Shown here one piece after another: positions 48,074-56,940 of a stretch of DNA of 64,000 nt (its first letter is position 1; the number at the start of each line of letters is the position of its first letter). The notes beneath the pieces were generated by a model that had not been told where the DNA came from, ran no database searches, and worked only from the letters and a program-made list of their open reading frames with translations. This stretch comes from Branchiibius hedensis (GTDB lineage: Bacteria; Actinomycetota; Actinomycetes; Actinomycetales; Dermatophilaceae), in the NCBI RefSeq assembly GCF_900108585.1, contig NZ_UESZ01000001.1:3286001-3350000 (forward strand), written 5' to 3'. The position numbers and the translations under genes are program-made.

Positions 48074-48970
48074 ATGACCGACCAGTCCTCGAGCGCTCCC
48101 GCGCTGCCCACCTGCCCGCGACACCCCGATCGGGTCGCGCTGGTGTCCTGCCAGCGTTGCGGCCGGCCGACGTGCCCCGAATGCCAGCGCCCGGCGCCGG
48201 TCGGCATCCAGTGCGTTGACTGCGTCAACGAGGGCGCGAAAACAGTGCGTACGGCGGGTGGCATCTTCGGGGGCACCGTCACCCGCGGCAACCCGGTGGT
48301 CACCTACACCCTGATCGGCATCTGTGCCGTCGTGTGGTTGATCCAGAAGGCCGTGCCCACCTTCACCAGCGACATCTGGTTCGCGCCGGTGCAGTTCGGT
48401 TCGCAGCCGTGGCGGACGATGACGGCCGCCTTCGCGCACTCCGAAGGCTCGATCTTCCACATCGTGTTCAACATGTACGCCCTGTGGATCTGCGGGCAGT
48501 ACCTCGAACCGCTGCTGGGCCGGGTGCGGTTCGCGGCGCTCTACCTGATCTCAGCGTTCGGCGGCTCGGTCGGCTACATGCTGCTGGCCAGCACGCCGCG
48601 CACCCTGCAGGAGGCACCGACCTCCGGCTGGTTCACCCCCACCGTGGGGGCATCGGGAGCGGTCTTCGGGCTCTTCCTGGCCCTCGTGGTCCTGAACCGG
48701 CACCTGGGGCGTGACTACAGCCAGATCATCGTGCTCATCGTGATCAACGCGGTCCTGGGTTTTGTCGTGGGTGGTATCGCCTGGCAAGCGCACCTGGGTG
48801 GTGCGATCACCGGTGGCGTGTGTGCCGGTATTTACACCGCGCTGAAGAAGCGTCCGCCGGTGCAGTGGGCGGCGCTCGCAGGGGTTGTCGTCGTTCTCAT
48901 CGCCCTCGCGGTGTGGCGTTACCAGACCGCCGACGTGCCCTCATTCATCCTGCACGCCTACAACTTCTGA
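48074..48970 (+). CDS. Rhomboid-family intramembrane serine protease with N-terminal zinc finger
   Basis: A 298-residue protein. Residues 14-50 hold a cysteine/histidine zinc finger (CPRHPDRVALVSCQRCGRPTCPECQ...GIQCVDC) typical of actinobacterial rhomboids. About seven membrane helices follow. The catalytic serine is in GASGAVFG, the histidine in QAHLGGAITG, and the oxyanion asparagine region is HIVFNMYAL. It is predicted to cleave membrane proteins within the bilayer. In M. tuberculosis, rhomboid genes are elsewhere, but near ppiA this position is common in other actinobacteria. The long hairpin lies just upstream. Confidence 0.93.
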   Translation: MTDQSSSAPALPTCPRHPDRVALVSCQRCGRPTCPECQRPAPVGIQCVDCVNEGAKTVRTAGGIFGGTVTRGNPVVTYTLIGICAVVWLIQKAVPTFTSDIWFAPVQFGSQPWRTMTAAFAHSEGSIFHIVFNMYALWICGQYLEPLLGRVRFAALYLISAFGGSVGYMLLASTPRTLQEAPTSGWFTPTVGASGAVFGLFLALVVLNRHLGRDYSQIIVLIVINAVLGFVVGGIAWQAHLGGAITGGVCAGIYTALKKRPPVQWAALAGVVVVLIALAVWRYQTADVPSFILHAYNF

Positions 48971-48982
48971 ACCGACAGGGCG

Positions 48983-49016
48983 TTATCCCCAGGGTTATCC
49001 ACAGGCCGTGGATAAC
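48983..49016. promoter_or_regulatory. Cluster of DnaA-box-like sequences, partly palindromic
   Basis: TTATCCACA (48995-49003) is a perfect DnaA box. TTATCCCCA (48983-48991) and, on the other strand, TTATCCACG (49007-49015) each differ by one base. Two of them form a perfect inverted repeat GTTATCCAC-AGGCC-GTGGATAAC (48994-49016). It may bind DnaA, as an origin-proximal or titration site, or act as a hairpin after the rhomboid gene. Confidence 0.6.
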
Positions 49017-49143
49017 TACACGGGTGTAACTTCGAACGCGCGTCCTAGCGTGGAATGGCTGGCGTATTCCGCCGCGGTGGTCTATCTCTTCAAGAGGTAC
49101 AGCCGGGCAACCCCGCCCACCTGTCTCAACGAAGGAAACCGTC

Positions 49144-49977
49144 ATGCGCCCTCTCCGTCACGTTTCACCCAAGGTCGCGGGCGTCGCCGCGGCCGTCCTG
49201 GTCGCCTCGAGTGCGACCGTCGCCGTCGCCGCCGGCGGCGGTACCAGCCCCAATGGCGGCGCCTCCGGCGGTCGCCAGGCGCACGTCGCCGGCGCGCCGA
49301 CGTTACCAGCGGGATCGCAGCTGCAGTTCGTTGCCGTGACCCCGTGTCGTGTCCTGGACACCCGGACCGCCGGTGGTCGGCTCAACAACTCCCAGCGCAG
49401 CTTCAAAGCGGTCGGCAACCTGTCCAGCCAAGGCGGCAAGTCCGCCGGGTGTGGCGTGCCCAGCTATGCCGTGGCGCTGTCGCTGAACCTGGTCGCCATC
49501 GGCCAGTCCTCGAGCAGCTACATGTACGCGTGGCCGGCGGGCACAGCGCTGCCGACGGCCTCCGCGATCAACTACCCGAAGACCGGCGCGATCGCCAACG
49601 GCATTACGTTGCCGATCACGGCTGGTGGCGGCTGGGCGTTCAACCTGAAGACGCCGGGCAAGGCGCACGCGGTTGCGGATGTGACCGGCTACTACGTCAA
49701 ACCGCTCTACGCGGTGCTCACACCCACCGGCACCGTCTACGGCGGGTCGTCGGGCGTGGTGTCGAGCACCAGGGTCTCGACGGGGCGTTACCAGATCGAG
49801 TTCGACCGCAACGTGCGTAAGTGCTCAGCCGCGACCTCCGATCTGATCTTCGCCAACACCGAGGACGTGTCAGCGGACATGACCTACGCGACAGATCCGA
49901 CCACGGTCACCATTCAGGTCACCAACAAGGACGGCAACGCCGAGGACACCTATTTCTCGGTGGCCATGAACTGCTGA
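49144..49977 (+). CDS. Secreted protein with TPCRVLDTR-type domain
   Basis: A 277-residue protein with a signal peptide (basic start, hydrophobic VAGVAAAVLVASSATVAVAA, probable cleavage after AVAA about residue 30). The mature part contains QLQFVAVTPCRVLDTRTAGG, a motif repeated in surface proteins of actinobacteria and other soil bacteria, then a GWAFNLKTPGKAHAVADVTGYY strand pair. It ends with a beta domain bearing two cysteines. No enzymatic residues are evident; an adhesive or cell-surface role is possible. GAAGGAAACC precedes the ATG. Its terminator is shared with crgA on the other strand. Confidence 0.78.
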   Translation: MRPLRHVSPKVAGVAAAVLVASSATVAVAAGGGTSPNGGASGGRQAHVAGAPTLPAGSQLQFVAVTPCRVLDTRTAGGRLNNSQRSFKAVGNLSSQGGKSAGCGVPSYAVALSLNLVAIGQSSSSYMYAWPAGTALPTASAINYPKTGAIANGITLPITAGGGWAFNLKTPGKAHAVADVTGYYVKPLYAVLTPTGTVYGGSSGVVSSTRVSTGRYQIEFDRNVRKCSAATSDLIFANTEDVSADMTYATDPTTVTIQVTNKDGNAEDTYFSVAMNC

Positions 49978-50000
49978 CCGCAGGAGCTGACCAGGTACGA

Positions 50001-50036
50001 CGAGGGGCCGCCGGTGGATGTACCGGCGGCCCCTCG
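50001..50036. terminator. Bidirectional terminator hairpin
   Basis: CGAGGGGCCGCCGGT (50001-50015) and ACCGGCGGCCCCTCG (50022-50036) pair perfectly over 15 bp around a six-base loop. The hairpin lies between the converging secreted-protein and crgA genes and can serve both. Confidence 0.85.
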
Positions 50037-50050
50037 ACGTACTCAAGCAG

Positions 50051-50566
50051 CTATTTCCAGCGGGTGGTCATCGCAAAGCCGGTCATCAACAGCACGAAAC
50101 CGATCGCCAGGTTCCAGGTGCCGATGCCCGGGACCGGGTATTTGGAGCTGGACAGGTAGAACACGACGAGCCAGAGCAGGCCGAGCACCATCAGACCGAG
50201 CATGGTCGGAACCCACCAGGACGGGTTCAGACCACTGGCGACCTTCGCCGGTTTGGGTTCCCGCCGACTGCGTTTGGTGGGCTGCTCGGTGTCCTCGGCG
50301 GCGGAGTCCTTGGTCTTGGTGACGGCCGCTGCCTTGTCCTTGGCCTTGGCGGCGCCGTCCTTGCCCGCTTTGTCCTTGGTCGCTTTGTCAGCCGGCTGCT
50401 TCGTGCCGGATGTGCGGTCGGTGGCGGCGTCCTTCGACTCGGCGGGGCTGCCGTCGGTGTCCGCGTCGGCAGCATCTTCTCGGGCGGCTGCGGCGTTGGC
50501 CGCGTCCTTGGCCTGCCTGGTGAACTCGTCGTCGACGTCCTCGACCCCGTTGTCGGCCCTGCTCAC
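50051..50566 (-). CDS. crgA: CrgA, cell division inhibitor/septum protein, with long charged N-terminus
   Basis: The C-terminal 60 residues match CrgA (UPF0233): NPSWWVPTMLGLMVLGLLWLVVFYLSS and the second helix GIGTWNLAIGFVLLMTGFAMTTRWK. The protein is 171 residues long, about twice the usual 80-95. The extra N-terminal 105 residues are rich in Ala, Asp and Lys (AAREDAADADTD, KDKAGKDGAAKAKDKAA) and probably disordered. CrgA binds FtsZ, FtsQ, FtsI and CwsA at the septum. GTG 50566 with GGGAG upstream was chosen; longer frames read into the DUF881 gene. Its position next to DUF881 and pabA is conserved. Confidence 0.92.
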   Translation of the reverse strand: MSRADNGVEDVDDEFTRQAKDAANAAAAREDAADADTDGSPAESKDAATDRTSGTKQPADKATKDKAGKDGAAKAKDKAAAVTKTKDSAAEDTEQPTKRSRREPKPAKVASGLNPSWWVPTMLGLMVLGLLWLVVFYLSSSKYPVPGIGTWNLAIGFVLLMTGFAMTTRWK

Positions 50567-50683
50567 ATCTACTCCCGGTTGCGGCCAGTCGGCCCGCGGT
50601 TGCCTGCGGTGCGAGCGGCGGGCGCTCGCGCGGTTTACCGTAGAGCCTAGGCGACGACGCACGGGTAGGCGGGGGGCGATGGT

Positions 50684-51430
50684 ATGAAACGGCTGGCAAC
50701 ACGCGGCCGCTGGTCCTACGCCGTGCCCGCGATCGCGATCCTGGCCGGGGTGCTCTTCGGGGTCAGCGCCGCCACCTCGGGCGGTCAGGACTTGCGCCCC
50801 GAGACGCGCAGCCTGGTCGACGTGGTGCAGTCCGGGAACGACCGGGTGGCCGCGCAGCAGCGCACGGTGGCGAAGCTGCAAGCGGAAGTGAATGCGCTGA
50901 ACAGCCAGTCCGACTCGAGCGGGCTGCGCAGTCTGCAGGCGCAGGTCGACCAGAAAGCGCGCAGCGCCGGCTTCACCGGGGTCACCGGCACGGTCGTCAG
51001 TGTCACGCTCAACGACTCCAAACTCGACCCGAGCCAACTGCCCGAGGGCGCCAACAACGACTGGTTGCTGGTCCACCAACAGGATGTGCAGGGGGTCGTC
51101 AACGCGCTCTGGAAGGGCGGCGCGACCGCCATGATGCTGATGGACCAGCGGGTCATCAGCACCTCCGCCGTCCGCTGCGTCGGCAACACGCTGCTGCTGC
51201 AGGGCCGGGTCTACTCCCCACCCTTCACGATCACCGCGATGGGCGATCCGGCGCAGCTCAAAGCGGCCCTGGAGAACGACCCCTCGGTGGCCGGCTACCG
51301 GCAGTACGTCGACATGATCGGCCTGGGCTACGACGTACAGACCAAGAAGAACGTGACCTTCCCGGCGTACGGCGGTGGGTTGAGTCTGCAGTACGCGAAG
51401 GTGCCCGCCGGGTCCGTGGGCGCACAGTAG
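50684..51430 (+). CDS. DUF881 family membrane-anchored protein
   Basis: A 248-residue protein with one N-terminal membrane helix (YAVPAIAILAGVLFGVSAA), a heptad-like coiled stretch (NDRVAAQQRTVAKLQAEVNALNSQ) and the DUF881 core: GVTGTVVSVTLNDSK, LLVHQQDVQGVVNALWKGGATAMMLMDQRVISTSAVRCVGNTLLLQGRVYSPPFTITAMGD. The family sits between crgA and pabA in actinobacteria (Rv0012 in M. tuberculosis) and has no settled function. A cell-division or envelope role is suggested by context. It is transcribed divergently from crgA. Confidence 0.9.
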   Translation: MKRLATRGRWSYAVPAIAILAGVLFGVSAATSGGQDLRPETRSLVDVVQSGNDRVAAQQRTVAKLQAEVNALNSQSDSSGLRSLQAQVDQKARSAGFTGVTGTVVSVTLNDSKLDPSQLPEGANNDWLLVHQQDVQGVVNALWKGGATAMMLMDQRVISTSAVRCVGNTLLLQGRVYSPPFTITAMGDPAQLKAALENDPSVAGYRQYVDMIGLGYDVQTKKNVTFPAYGGGLSLQYAKVPAGSVGAQ

Positions 51431-51529
51431 CGTTGTGAATCAGAAACAGATCGAGTGTGGATGCGGCCAACGGCGCGGGTCAGGAGCGGAGCGAGTGGCA
51501 CGCAACTGTGGACGCGCCACAATAGAGCG

Positions 51530-52156
51530 GTGACCCGCATCCTGGTCGTGGACAACTACGACAGCTTCGTTTTCACCATCGTCGGCTACCTGCAGCAGCT
51601 CGGCGCCGAGACTGACGTCGTGCGCAACGACGCGGTCACGCCCCAGGAGGGCGCGGCGTACGACGGAGTGTTGGTCTCCCCCGGTCCGGGCACGCCCGAG
51701 GAGGCCGGCGTGTCGATGGCCATGATCGAGGCGTGTGCACAGCGGGCACAACCGATGCTCGGCGTGTGTCTGGGCCACCAGGCGCTCGGGGTGGTGTACG
51801 GCGCGACCGTGTCGCGAGCCCCCGAGTTGTTGCACGGTAAGACTTCCCAGGTGATCCACGACGGCCGCGGTGTGCTGGAGGGCCTGCCGTCACCGTTCAC
51901 CGCCACCCGCTACCACTCGCTGGCGATCGAGTCCGACACGGTCACCGACGACTTGGTCGTCACCGCCCGCACCGACAGCGGCGTCATCATGGCCGTGCAG
52001 CACCCCAGCCTGCCGCTGCACGGGGTGCAGTTCCACCCCGAGTCAGTGCTGACCCAGGGTGGCCACCGGTTGCTGGCCAATTGGCTCGCGATCTGCGGTG
52101 CCACCGACGCCGTGCAACGCTCCGCGGGTCTGGTGCCCTTGGTGCACACCGCCTGA
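51530..52156 (+). CDS. pabA: Aminodeoxychorismate/anthranilate synthase glutamine amidotransferase subunit
   Basis: A 208-residue class I glutamine amidotransferase: VDNYDSFVFTIVGYLQQLGAE, the catalytic cysteine in MLGVCLGHQALG, and the histidine-glutamate pair in GVQFHPESVLTQGG. It hydrolyses glutamine and passes ammonia to chorismate for folate or tryptophan synthesis. In this location (between DUF881 and pknB) it is normally called trpG or pabA and may serve both pathways. GTG 51530 gives the family-typical start TRILVVDNYD; no strong ribosome site is visible. Confidence 0.93.
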   Translation: MTRILVVDNYDSFVFTIVGYLQQLGAETDVVRNDAVTPQEGAAYDGVLVSPGPGTPEEAGVSMAMIEACAQRAQPMLGVCLGHQALGVVYGATVSRAPELLHGKTSQVIHDGRGVLEGLPSPFTATRYHSLAIESDTVTDDLVVTARTDSGVIMAVQHPSLPLHGVQFHPESVLTQGGHRLLANWLAICGATDAVQRSAGLVPLVHTA

Positions 52157-52176
52157 CCGGTCGCGACCCGCAGTCC

Positions 52177-54090
52177 TCAGGGCTGCGCCGGTGTGGTTGT
52201 GGTGGTGGGCGGCTCAGACGTCGTGGTCGTGGTCGGGGTCGGCGAGGTGGGCTCGCTGGACGACGTCGGAGGACTGGTCGGTGTGGTCGGCGGGGAGGTC
52301 GGGCTCACCGTGATCGTCGTGTTCGGCGGCGTGTAGGTACCGACGTAGACGTCGATGCTGGAATTCACGGACACCTTCTCGCCCGCGTCCTGCACTTTGC
52401 GCACCAGGCCGACCTGACTCTGACTACCTACCGGCGTCAGCTTGAGGTTCATGAACAGATGCGCCTTGAGCAGCGCCGCGCTCGCCTCGGAGGCCGTCAT
52501 GTTGACCAGGTTCTGCGGCACGGTGACCTGGCCGCTGGACAGGTTCAGGTAGACGGTCTGGGTCGCCGGAATGGTCGTCCCCGCGGCAGGACTGGTCGTG
52601 GCCACCAGACCCTGCGCCCACTGGGTGTCGTCCACCTGTTGGTCGCCCTGTTTGACGTTCTGGAATCCAGCGGCCGACAGCGCCGCCGTGGCGTCGGCGT
52701 AGCTCATCCCCGCCAGGTTGGCCGGGATGACCTTGTTGCCGGGCCCGGCTGAAACCGTGATGGTCACGACCGAACCGACGTTGGCTTCGGTGCCACTGGG
52801 TGGGTCCTGGTCGATCACCGTGCCCTTGGCGGCGTTGTCCGCCTCGTTCCGCACGCTGACCTGGAAGCCCTTGGCGGTCAGAGCGGTTTCCGCCGCGGCT
52901 TGGGTCATGCCGCTCAAGGGAGGTACGACGGCCGTCTTGTCGCGGGACTGCTGGTTGATCAACAATCCGACGCCGACGATGGCGACCAGGGCCGCGAGCG
53001 CCGCAATGGCCCACAACCACATGCGTCGTTTGCGCGGCGGTGCGGTCTGCAGATCCTTGGTGTGATCACGACGGTCGACACTGTCGGGTCGTTCCGTGAC
53101 CGGGCGGGTCACCCCGGCTTCGCGCAACGTGTGTTGGGCTGCCGCGCTGATCGGTCGCCCGGCGCGGGCGTTCTGCAGATCGGCGCGGAAGTCTTCGGCG
53201 CTCTGGTAGCGGGCGTCCCGGCCTTTCTCCAGCGAGTGCAGGGTCACGGCATCCATCGCGGCCGGCACGCTGTGCTCGTAGACGCTCGGCGGCTGGGGTT
53301 TGTCGGTGATGTGCTGGTAGACCAGCGACACCGGTTCGCCGACGAACGGGGTACGGCCGGTGAGCAGTTCGTAGAGAACGCAGCCGGCCGAGTACAGGTC
53401 TGAGCGGGCGTCCACCGACTCGCCCTGCGCCTGCTCGGGCGACAGGTAGCGCGCCGTACCGACCACGGCCTGCGCCCCGGTCATGGTCGCGCCGGAATCG
53501 GCGATCGCCCGGGCGATACCGAAGTCCATCACCTTCACGCTGCCGCCCCGGGTGAGCATGACGTTGCCCGGCTTGATGTCGCGGTGCACGATGCCCTTCT
53601 CGTGCGAGTACTCCAGCGCGGACAGGATGCCCATCGTGATTCGGGCCGCCTCATCGGGACTCAGGTGTCCCTCTTCGTTCAGGACTTCCCGCAGCGTCCG
53701 GCCATCGACGTACTCCATGACGATGTAGGGGATCTGAACCCGGGCGCCGCCGGATTCGATGAAGATGTCTTCACCGGAGTCGTAGACGGAGACGATCGCA
53801 TGGTGGTTGAGCCCGGCGGCTGAGTGCGCCTCGCGGCGGAACCGGGTCAGGAACGCGTTGTCGCGGGCCAGATCGGTGCGCAACACCTTGATCGCGACGG
53901 TGCGACCGAGCCGGTTGTCATGGCCCAGGTGCACCTCGGCCATGCCACCACGGCCGATGAGTTCGCCGACCTCGTAGCGGCCGCCGAGAATGCGTGGCGT
54001 GTTGTCGCCGACCGGGATCTGGTCCTGTGCCGGCGGCGGATCGGCGACCGTGTGATCCCCGTCGTCGATCGGCGGATTCTGGTCGCTCAC
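52177..54090 (-). CDS. pknB: PASTA-domain serine/threonine protein kinase PknB
   Basis: The 637-residue membrane kinase has an intact catalytic domain: GRGGMAEV loop, Lys68, HRDIKPGN with Asp171, DFG at 189-191 and a threonine-containing activation loop (SGATMTGAQAVVGTARYLSPE). A membrane helix lies at about 357-378. Three extracellular PASTA repeats follow (about 388-585), and then a proline/threonine-rich tail. Mycobacterial PknB has four PASTA repeats. It senses peptidoglycan fragments or lipid II and phosphorylates division and wall-synthesis proteins. The GTG follows GGAGGT, and the gene ends the pstP-rodA-pbpA operon. No second kinase (pknA) lies upstream. Confidence 0.96.
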   Translation of the reverse strand: MSDQNPPIDDGDHTVADPPPAQDQIPVGDNTPRILGGRYEVGELIGRGGMAEVHLGHDNRLGRTVAIKVLRTDLARDNAFLTRFRREAHSAAGLNHHAIVSVYDSGEDIFIESGGARVQIPYIVMEYVDGRTLREVLNEEGHLSPDEAARITMGILSALEYSHEKGIVHRDIKPGNVMLTRGGSVKVMDFGIARAIADSGATMTGAQAVVGTARYLSPEQAQGESVDARSDLYSAGCVLYELLTGRTPFVGEPVSLVYQHITDKPQPPSVYEHSVPAAMDAVTLHSLEKGRDARYQSAEDFRADLQNARAGRPISAAAQHTLREAGVTRPVTERPDSVDRRDHTKDLQTAPPRKRRMWLWAIAALAALVAIVGVGLLINQQSRDKTAVVPPLSGMTQAAAETALTAKGFQVSVRNEADNAAKGTVIDQDPPSGTEANVGSVVTITVSAGPGNKVIPANLAGMSYADATAALSAAGFQNVKQGDQQVDDTQWAQGLVATTSPAAGTTIPATQTVYLNLSSGQVTVPQNLVNMTASEASAALLKAHLFMNLKLTPVGSQSQVGLVRKVQDAGEKVSVNSSIDVYVGTYTPPNTTITVSPTSPPTTPTSPPTSSSEPTSPTPTTTTTSEPPTTTTTPAQP

Positions 54091-54121
54091 CGGACTACCT
54101 CCATTGCTGCGTCCCCCGGGT

Positions 54122-55573
54122 TCATTGCTGCAGCACCGCTTCCATGACCTTCTTGGCGATCGGCGCCGCGACGGTGCCGCCGAGGGCTTCCTGGCCGGCG
54201 GTGCCGCCGTCTTCGACCAGCACCGCGACGGCCACCGTCGGATTGTCCGCCGGCGCGAAGCCGACGAACCACACGTCGGCGTTGCGGTTCGCGGCGGTCT
54301 CGGCGGTGCCGGTCTTGCCCGCGACCTTCACCCCATCGATTCGCGCCTTGGTGCCGGTGCCTTCGTCGACGACGCTGACCATCATCGTGGTGAGGTCATT
54401 CGCGACCTGTGGCGTGACCGCGGTCGAGAACAGCTTCGGGTCGGCGCTTTGGATGATGTTGAGATTGGCGTCGCGCACCGTCTGCCCGAGGTACGGCGTC
54501 ATCACCTTGCCGTCGTTGGCGATGCCCGCGGCCACCATCGCCATCTGTAGCGGGGTCGCCCGCACATCGAACTGACCGATCGCCGACATGGCCGTCTGGG
54601 CCTTGTCCATCCCGGTCGGGTAAACGCTGGGGGTGACGCTCATCGGGACGGTGACCGGTTGGCTGAAGCCGAACTTGCTGGCCTGGTTGCGCAGGGCGTC
54701 CTCGCCCAGGTCGATACCCAGCGACCCGAACGCCGTGTTGCAGCTGATCGTCAGTGCATGTTGCAAGGTCGTCTTGTCGTTCGCGCCGCACGCCTGGCCG
54801 TTGTCGTTGGGCAGCGAGATGGACGTACCGGGCAACGGCAGCCGGGCGGCACCGTTCAGCTCGGATTGGGTGGTGTACTTCCCGCTGCTGAGGGCGGCGG
54901 CGGAGGTGATCAGTTTGAACGTGGATCCCGGCGGGTAGAGCTCATTGATCGACCGGTTCAGCATCGGATTGGACTGCTCCGTCGTGAGCTGCTGCCACGT
55001 CTTCATCACCGACGAAAGGTCGTGCGAGGCAAGGGAGTTGGGGTTGTACGACGGGGAGCTGTACATCGCCAGGATCGCACCGGAGCGGGGGTCGAGGGCG
55101 ACGACCGCGCCGCGCTGGCTGCCCATCGCGTCGGCAGCGACCTGCTGTGCCTTGGGATTGATGGTCAGCTCGACGCTGGCACCCTTCTGGCTCTGACCGG
55201 TGACCATGTCGACGATCCGCCGGTAGAAGAGTTTGTCCGAGCTGCCCGAGAGCAGGTCGTTGTAGGAGTTCTCGATCCCGCTGGTGCCGTAGACGATCGA
55301 GTAGTAGCCGGTGACGCTGGCGTACAGCTTGCCTTGCGGGTAGGTGCGCAGGTACTTGTAGTCGTCGTCGACCGGCACGGACTGGGCCACCGCTTTGCCG
55401 TCGACCAGGATCGCACCGCGCTGCTTGCCGTAGGTCGCCAGCAGGGTGCGCCGGTTGCCGGGGCGTTCGTTGAGGCTCTGCGCCTGCACGAACTGGATCG
55501 TGGTGGCGGCCACCAGCAGCGCGCAGAACATCGCGGCGAGAACCAGGCCGAGGCGGCGGATCGGTGCGTTCAT
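54122..55573 (-). CDS. pbpA: Penicillin-binding protein PbpA (class B transpeptidase)
   Basis: A 483-residue class B PBP with an N-terminal membrane anchor (LVLAAMFCALLVAATTIQFV) and the transpeptidase motifs SxxK (Ser217-Lys220 in PPGSTFKLITSA), SxN (Ser277-Asn279 in SCNTAF) and KTG (Lys420-Gly422 in AGKTGTAE). It crosslinks peptidoglycan together with the glycosyltransferase RodA encoded just upstream. In M. tuberculosis PbpA is a PknB substrate. Start and stop overlap rodA by ATGA. The enzyme ends without an additional C-terminal PASTA domain. Confidence 0.96.
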   Translation of the reverse strand: MNAPIRRLGLVLAAMFCALLVAATTIQFVQAQSLNERPGNRRTLLATYGKQRGAILVDGKAVAQSVPVDDDYKYLRTYPQGKLYASVTGYYSIVYGTSGIENSYNDLLSGSSDKLFYRRIVDMVTGQSQKGASVELTINPKAQQVAADAMGSQRGAVVALDPRSGAILAMYSSPSYNPNSLASHDLSSVMKTWQQLTTEQSNPMLNRSINELYPPGSTFKLITSAAALSSGKYTTQSELNGAARLPLPGTSISLPNDNGQACGANDKTTLQHALTISCNTAFGSLGIDLGEDALRNQASKFGFSQPVTVPMSVTPSVYPTGMDKAQTAMSAIGQFDVRATPLQMAMVAAGIANDGKVMTPYLGQTVRDANLNIIQSADPKLFSTAVTPQVANDLTTMMVSVVDEGTGTKARIDGVKVAGKTGTAETAANRNADVWFVGFAPADNPTVAVAVLVEDGGTAGQEALGGTVAAPIAKKVMEAVLQQ

Positions 55574-56940
55574 CGGGCCGGCACCGCCTGCGTGGGCTCA
55601 TCGCCCAGTGCGATCGGGCGTGCGGCGATGTCCGGTCGACGGGCACCGTCGCTGATCCGCAGGAGCAGGGCGATGATCAACCAGTTGGCCAGCAGCGAAG
55701 AGCCACCCGCGGACAGGAACGGTGTCGTCAGACCGGTCAACGGGATCACCCGCATCACCCCACCCAGCACGGTGAAGCACTGGAAGCCGACGATCGCGGC
55801 GAAGCCGGTGGCCAGCAGTTTGCCGAAGGAGTCCCGGCTGGCGACGCCGGCGCGCAGTGCTCGCTCGACGATGATCACGTAGCAGGTGAGCAGCGCCGCG
55901 ACGCCGACCAGACCCAACTCCTCCCCGAAGGAGGCCATGATGAAGTCGGAGTTGGCGAAGTAGGTGATCTCCGGGTGCCCCTGACCCAGACCGGTCCCGA
56001 ACAGTCCACCGGCCGCCATCCCCATCAGGCCCTTGGCCAACTGGTCGGACATGCCCGGGGTGAACGGGTCCAGCCACAGATCCACCCGGACCCGGAAGTG
56101 CGCGAACAGCAGATATGCGACGTAACAACCGGCCCCGAAGAGGACCATGCCGATCGCGATCCAGCTGACCCGTTCGGTGGCCACGTAGAGCATGGCGACG
56201 AAGACCCCGAAGAGCATCAGCGAGGTGCCCAGGTCGGATTCGAAGACCAGCACCACCAGGCTGGCGAGCCAGGCCACGATGATCGGGCCCAGGTCGCGCG
56301 CTCGCGGCAACGGGAACCCCAGCACCCGGCGGCCCACCAGGGACAACGCGTCCCGGGTCTGCACCAGATACGCCGCGAAGAAGATGACCAGACAGATCTT
56401 GGCCAGCTCGCCGGGCTGGAAGGTGAAGCCGCCCAGGCCGATCCAGATGCGAGCGCCGTTGACGTTGCGGCCGATGACCGGCAGCAACGGCAACAGCAGC
56501 AGGATCAGCCCGGCGAGGGCGAAGGTGTACTTGTAGCGCTGCAGGCGGCGGTGATCGCGCAGGAAGATCACCAACAGCGCGGCACACACGATGGACAGCG
56601 CACTCCACATCAACTGGCGCAGCGCCGCGCCCTCGCCGATCGACAACCCCTTCGCCAGATCGATCCGGTGGATCATGACCACACCCAGCCCGTTGAGGAG
56701 GGTGACGATCGGCAGCAGGACCGGATCGGCGTACGGTGCCCGCCACCTCAGGACCAGGTGGAACACCAGGGTCAGCGCGGCAAACCCGACCCCAAGGGTG
56801 ACCAGATCGGCCGGCACTGTGCCGTCGATGGCCAGCCCCACGTTGGTGTAGCACAGCAGCACGATCGCGATCGCGAAGATCAGCAGGAGCAGTTCGGTGT
56901 TGCGCCGGGTGCGCGGCGCGGCGGCGGTGACGATACTCAT
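55570..56940 (-). CDS. rodA: RodA/FtsW-type peptidoglycan glycosyltransferase
   Basis: A 456-residue SEDS protein with about twelve membrane helices. The family motifs include GRNVNGARIWIGLGGFTFQPGELAKI, VVLVFESDLGTSLMLFGVFVAML and the C-terminal GVMRVIPLTGLTTPFLSAGGSSLLANW. The conserved aspartate in ESDLG and the FxGGSS-like loop are present. It polymerises lipid II during growth and works with PbpA, whose gene overlaps its end. Its ATG overlaps the pstP stop by TGATG. It is called rodA by synteny; by sequence it could also be read as an FtsW relative. Confidence 0.95.
   Translation of the reverse strand: MSIVTAAAPRTRRNTELLLLIFAIAIVLLCYTNVGLAIDGTVPADLVTLGVGFAALTLVFHLVLRWRAPYADPVLLPIVTLLNGLGVVMIHRIDLAKGLSIGEGAALRQLMWSALSIVCAALLVIFLRDHRRLQRYKYTFALAGLILLLLPLLPVIGRNVNGARIWIGLGGFTFQPGELAKICLVIFFAAYLVQTRDALSLVGRRVLGFPLPRARDLGPIIVAWLASLVVLVFESDLGTSLMLFGVFVAMLYVATERVSWIAIGMVLFGAGCYVAYLLFAHFRVRVDLWLDPFTPGMSDQLAKGLMGMAAGGLFGTGLGQGHPEITYFANSDFIMASFGEELGLVGVAALLTCYVIIVERALRAGVASRDSFGKLLATGFAAIVGFQCFTVLGGVMRVIPLTGLTTPFLSAGGSSLLANWLIIALLLRISDGARRPDIAARPIALGDEPTQAVPAR

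Noticed and set aside
48983-49016. Calling this the chromosome origin
   Set aside because: Three boxes without an AT-rich unwinding region, and no dnaA or dnaN next to it, are not enough. Only a DnaA-binding possibility is kept.
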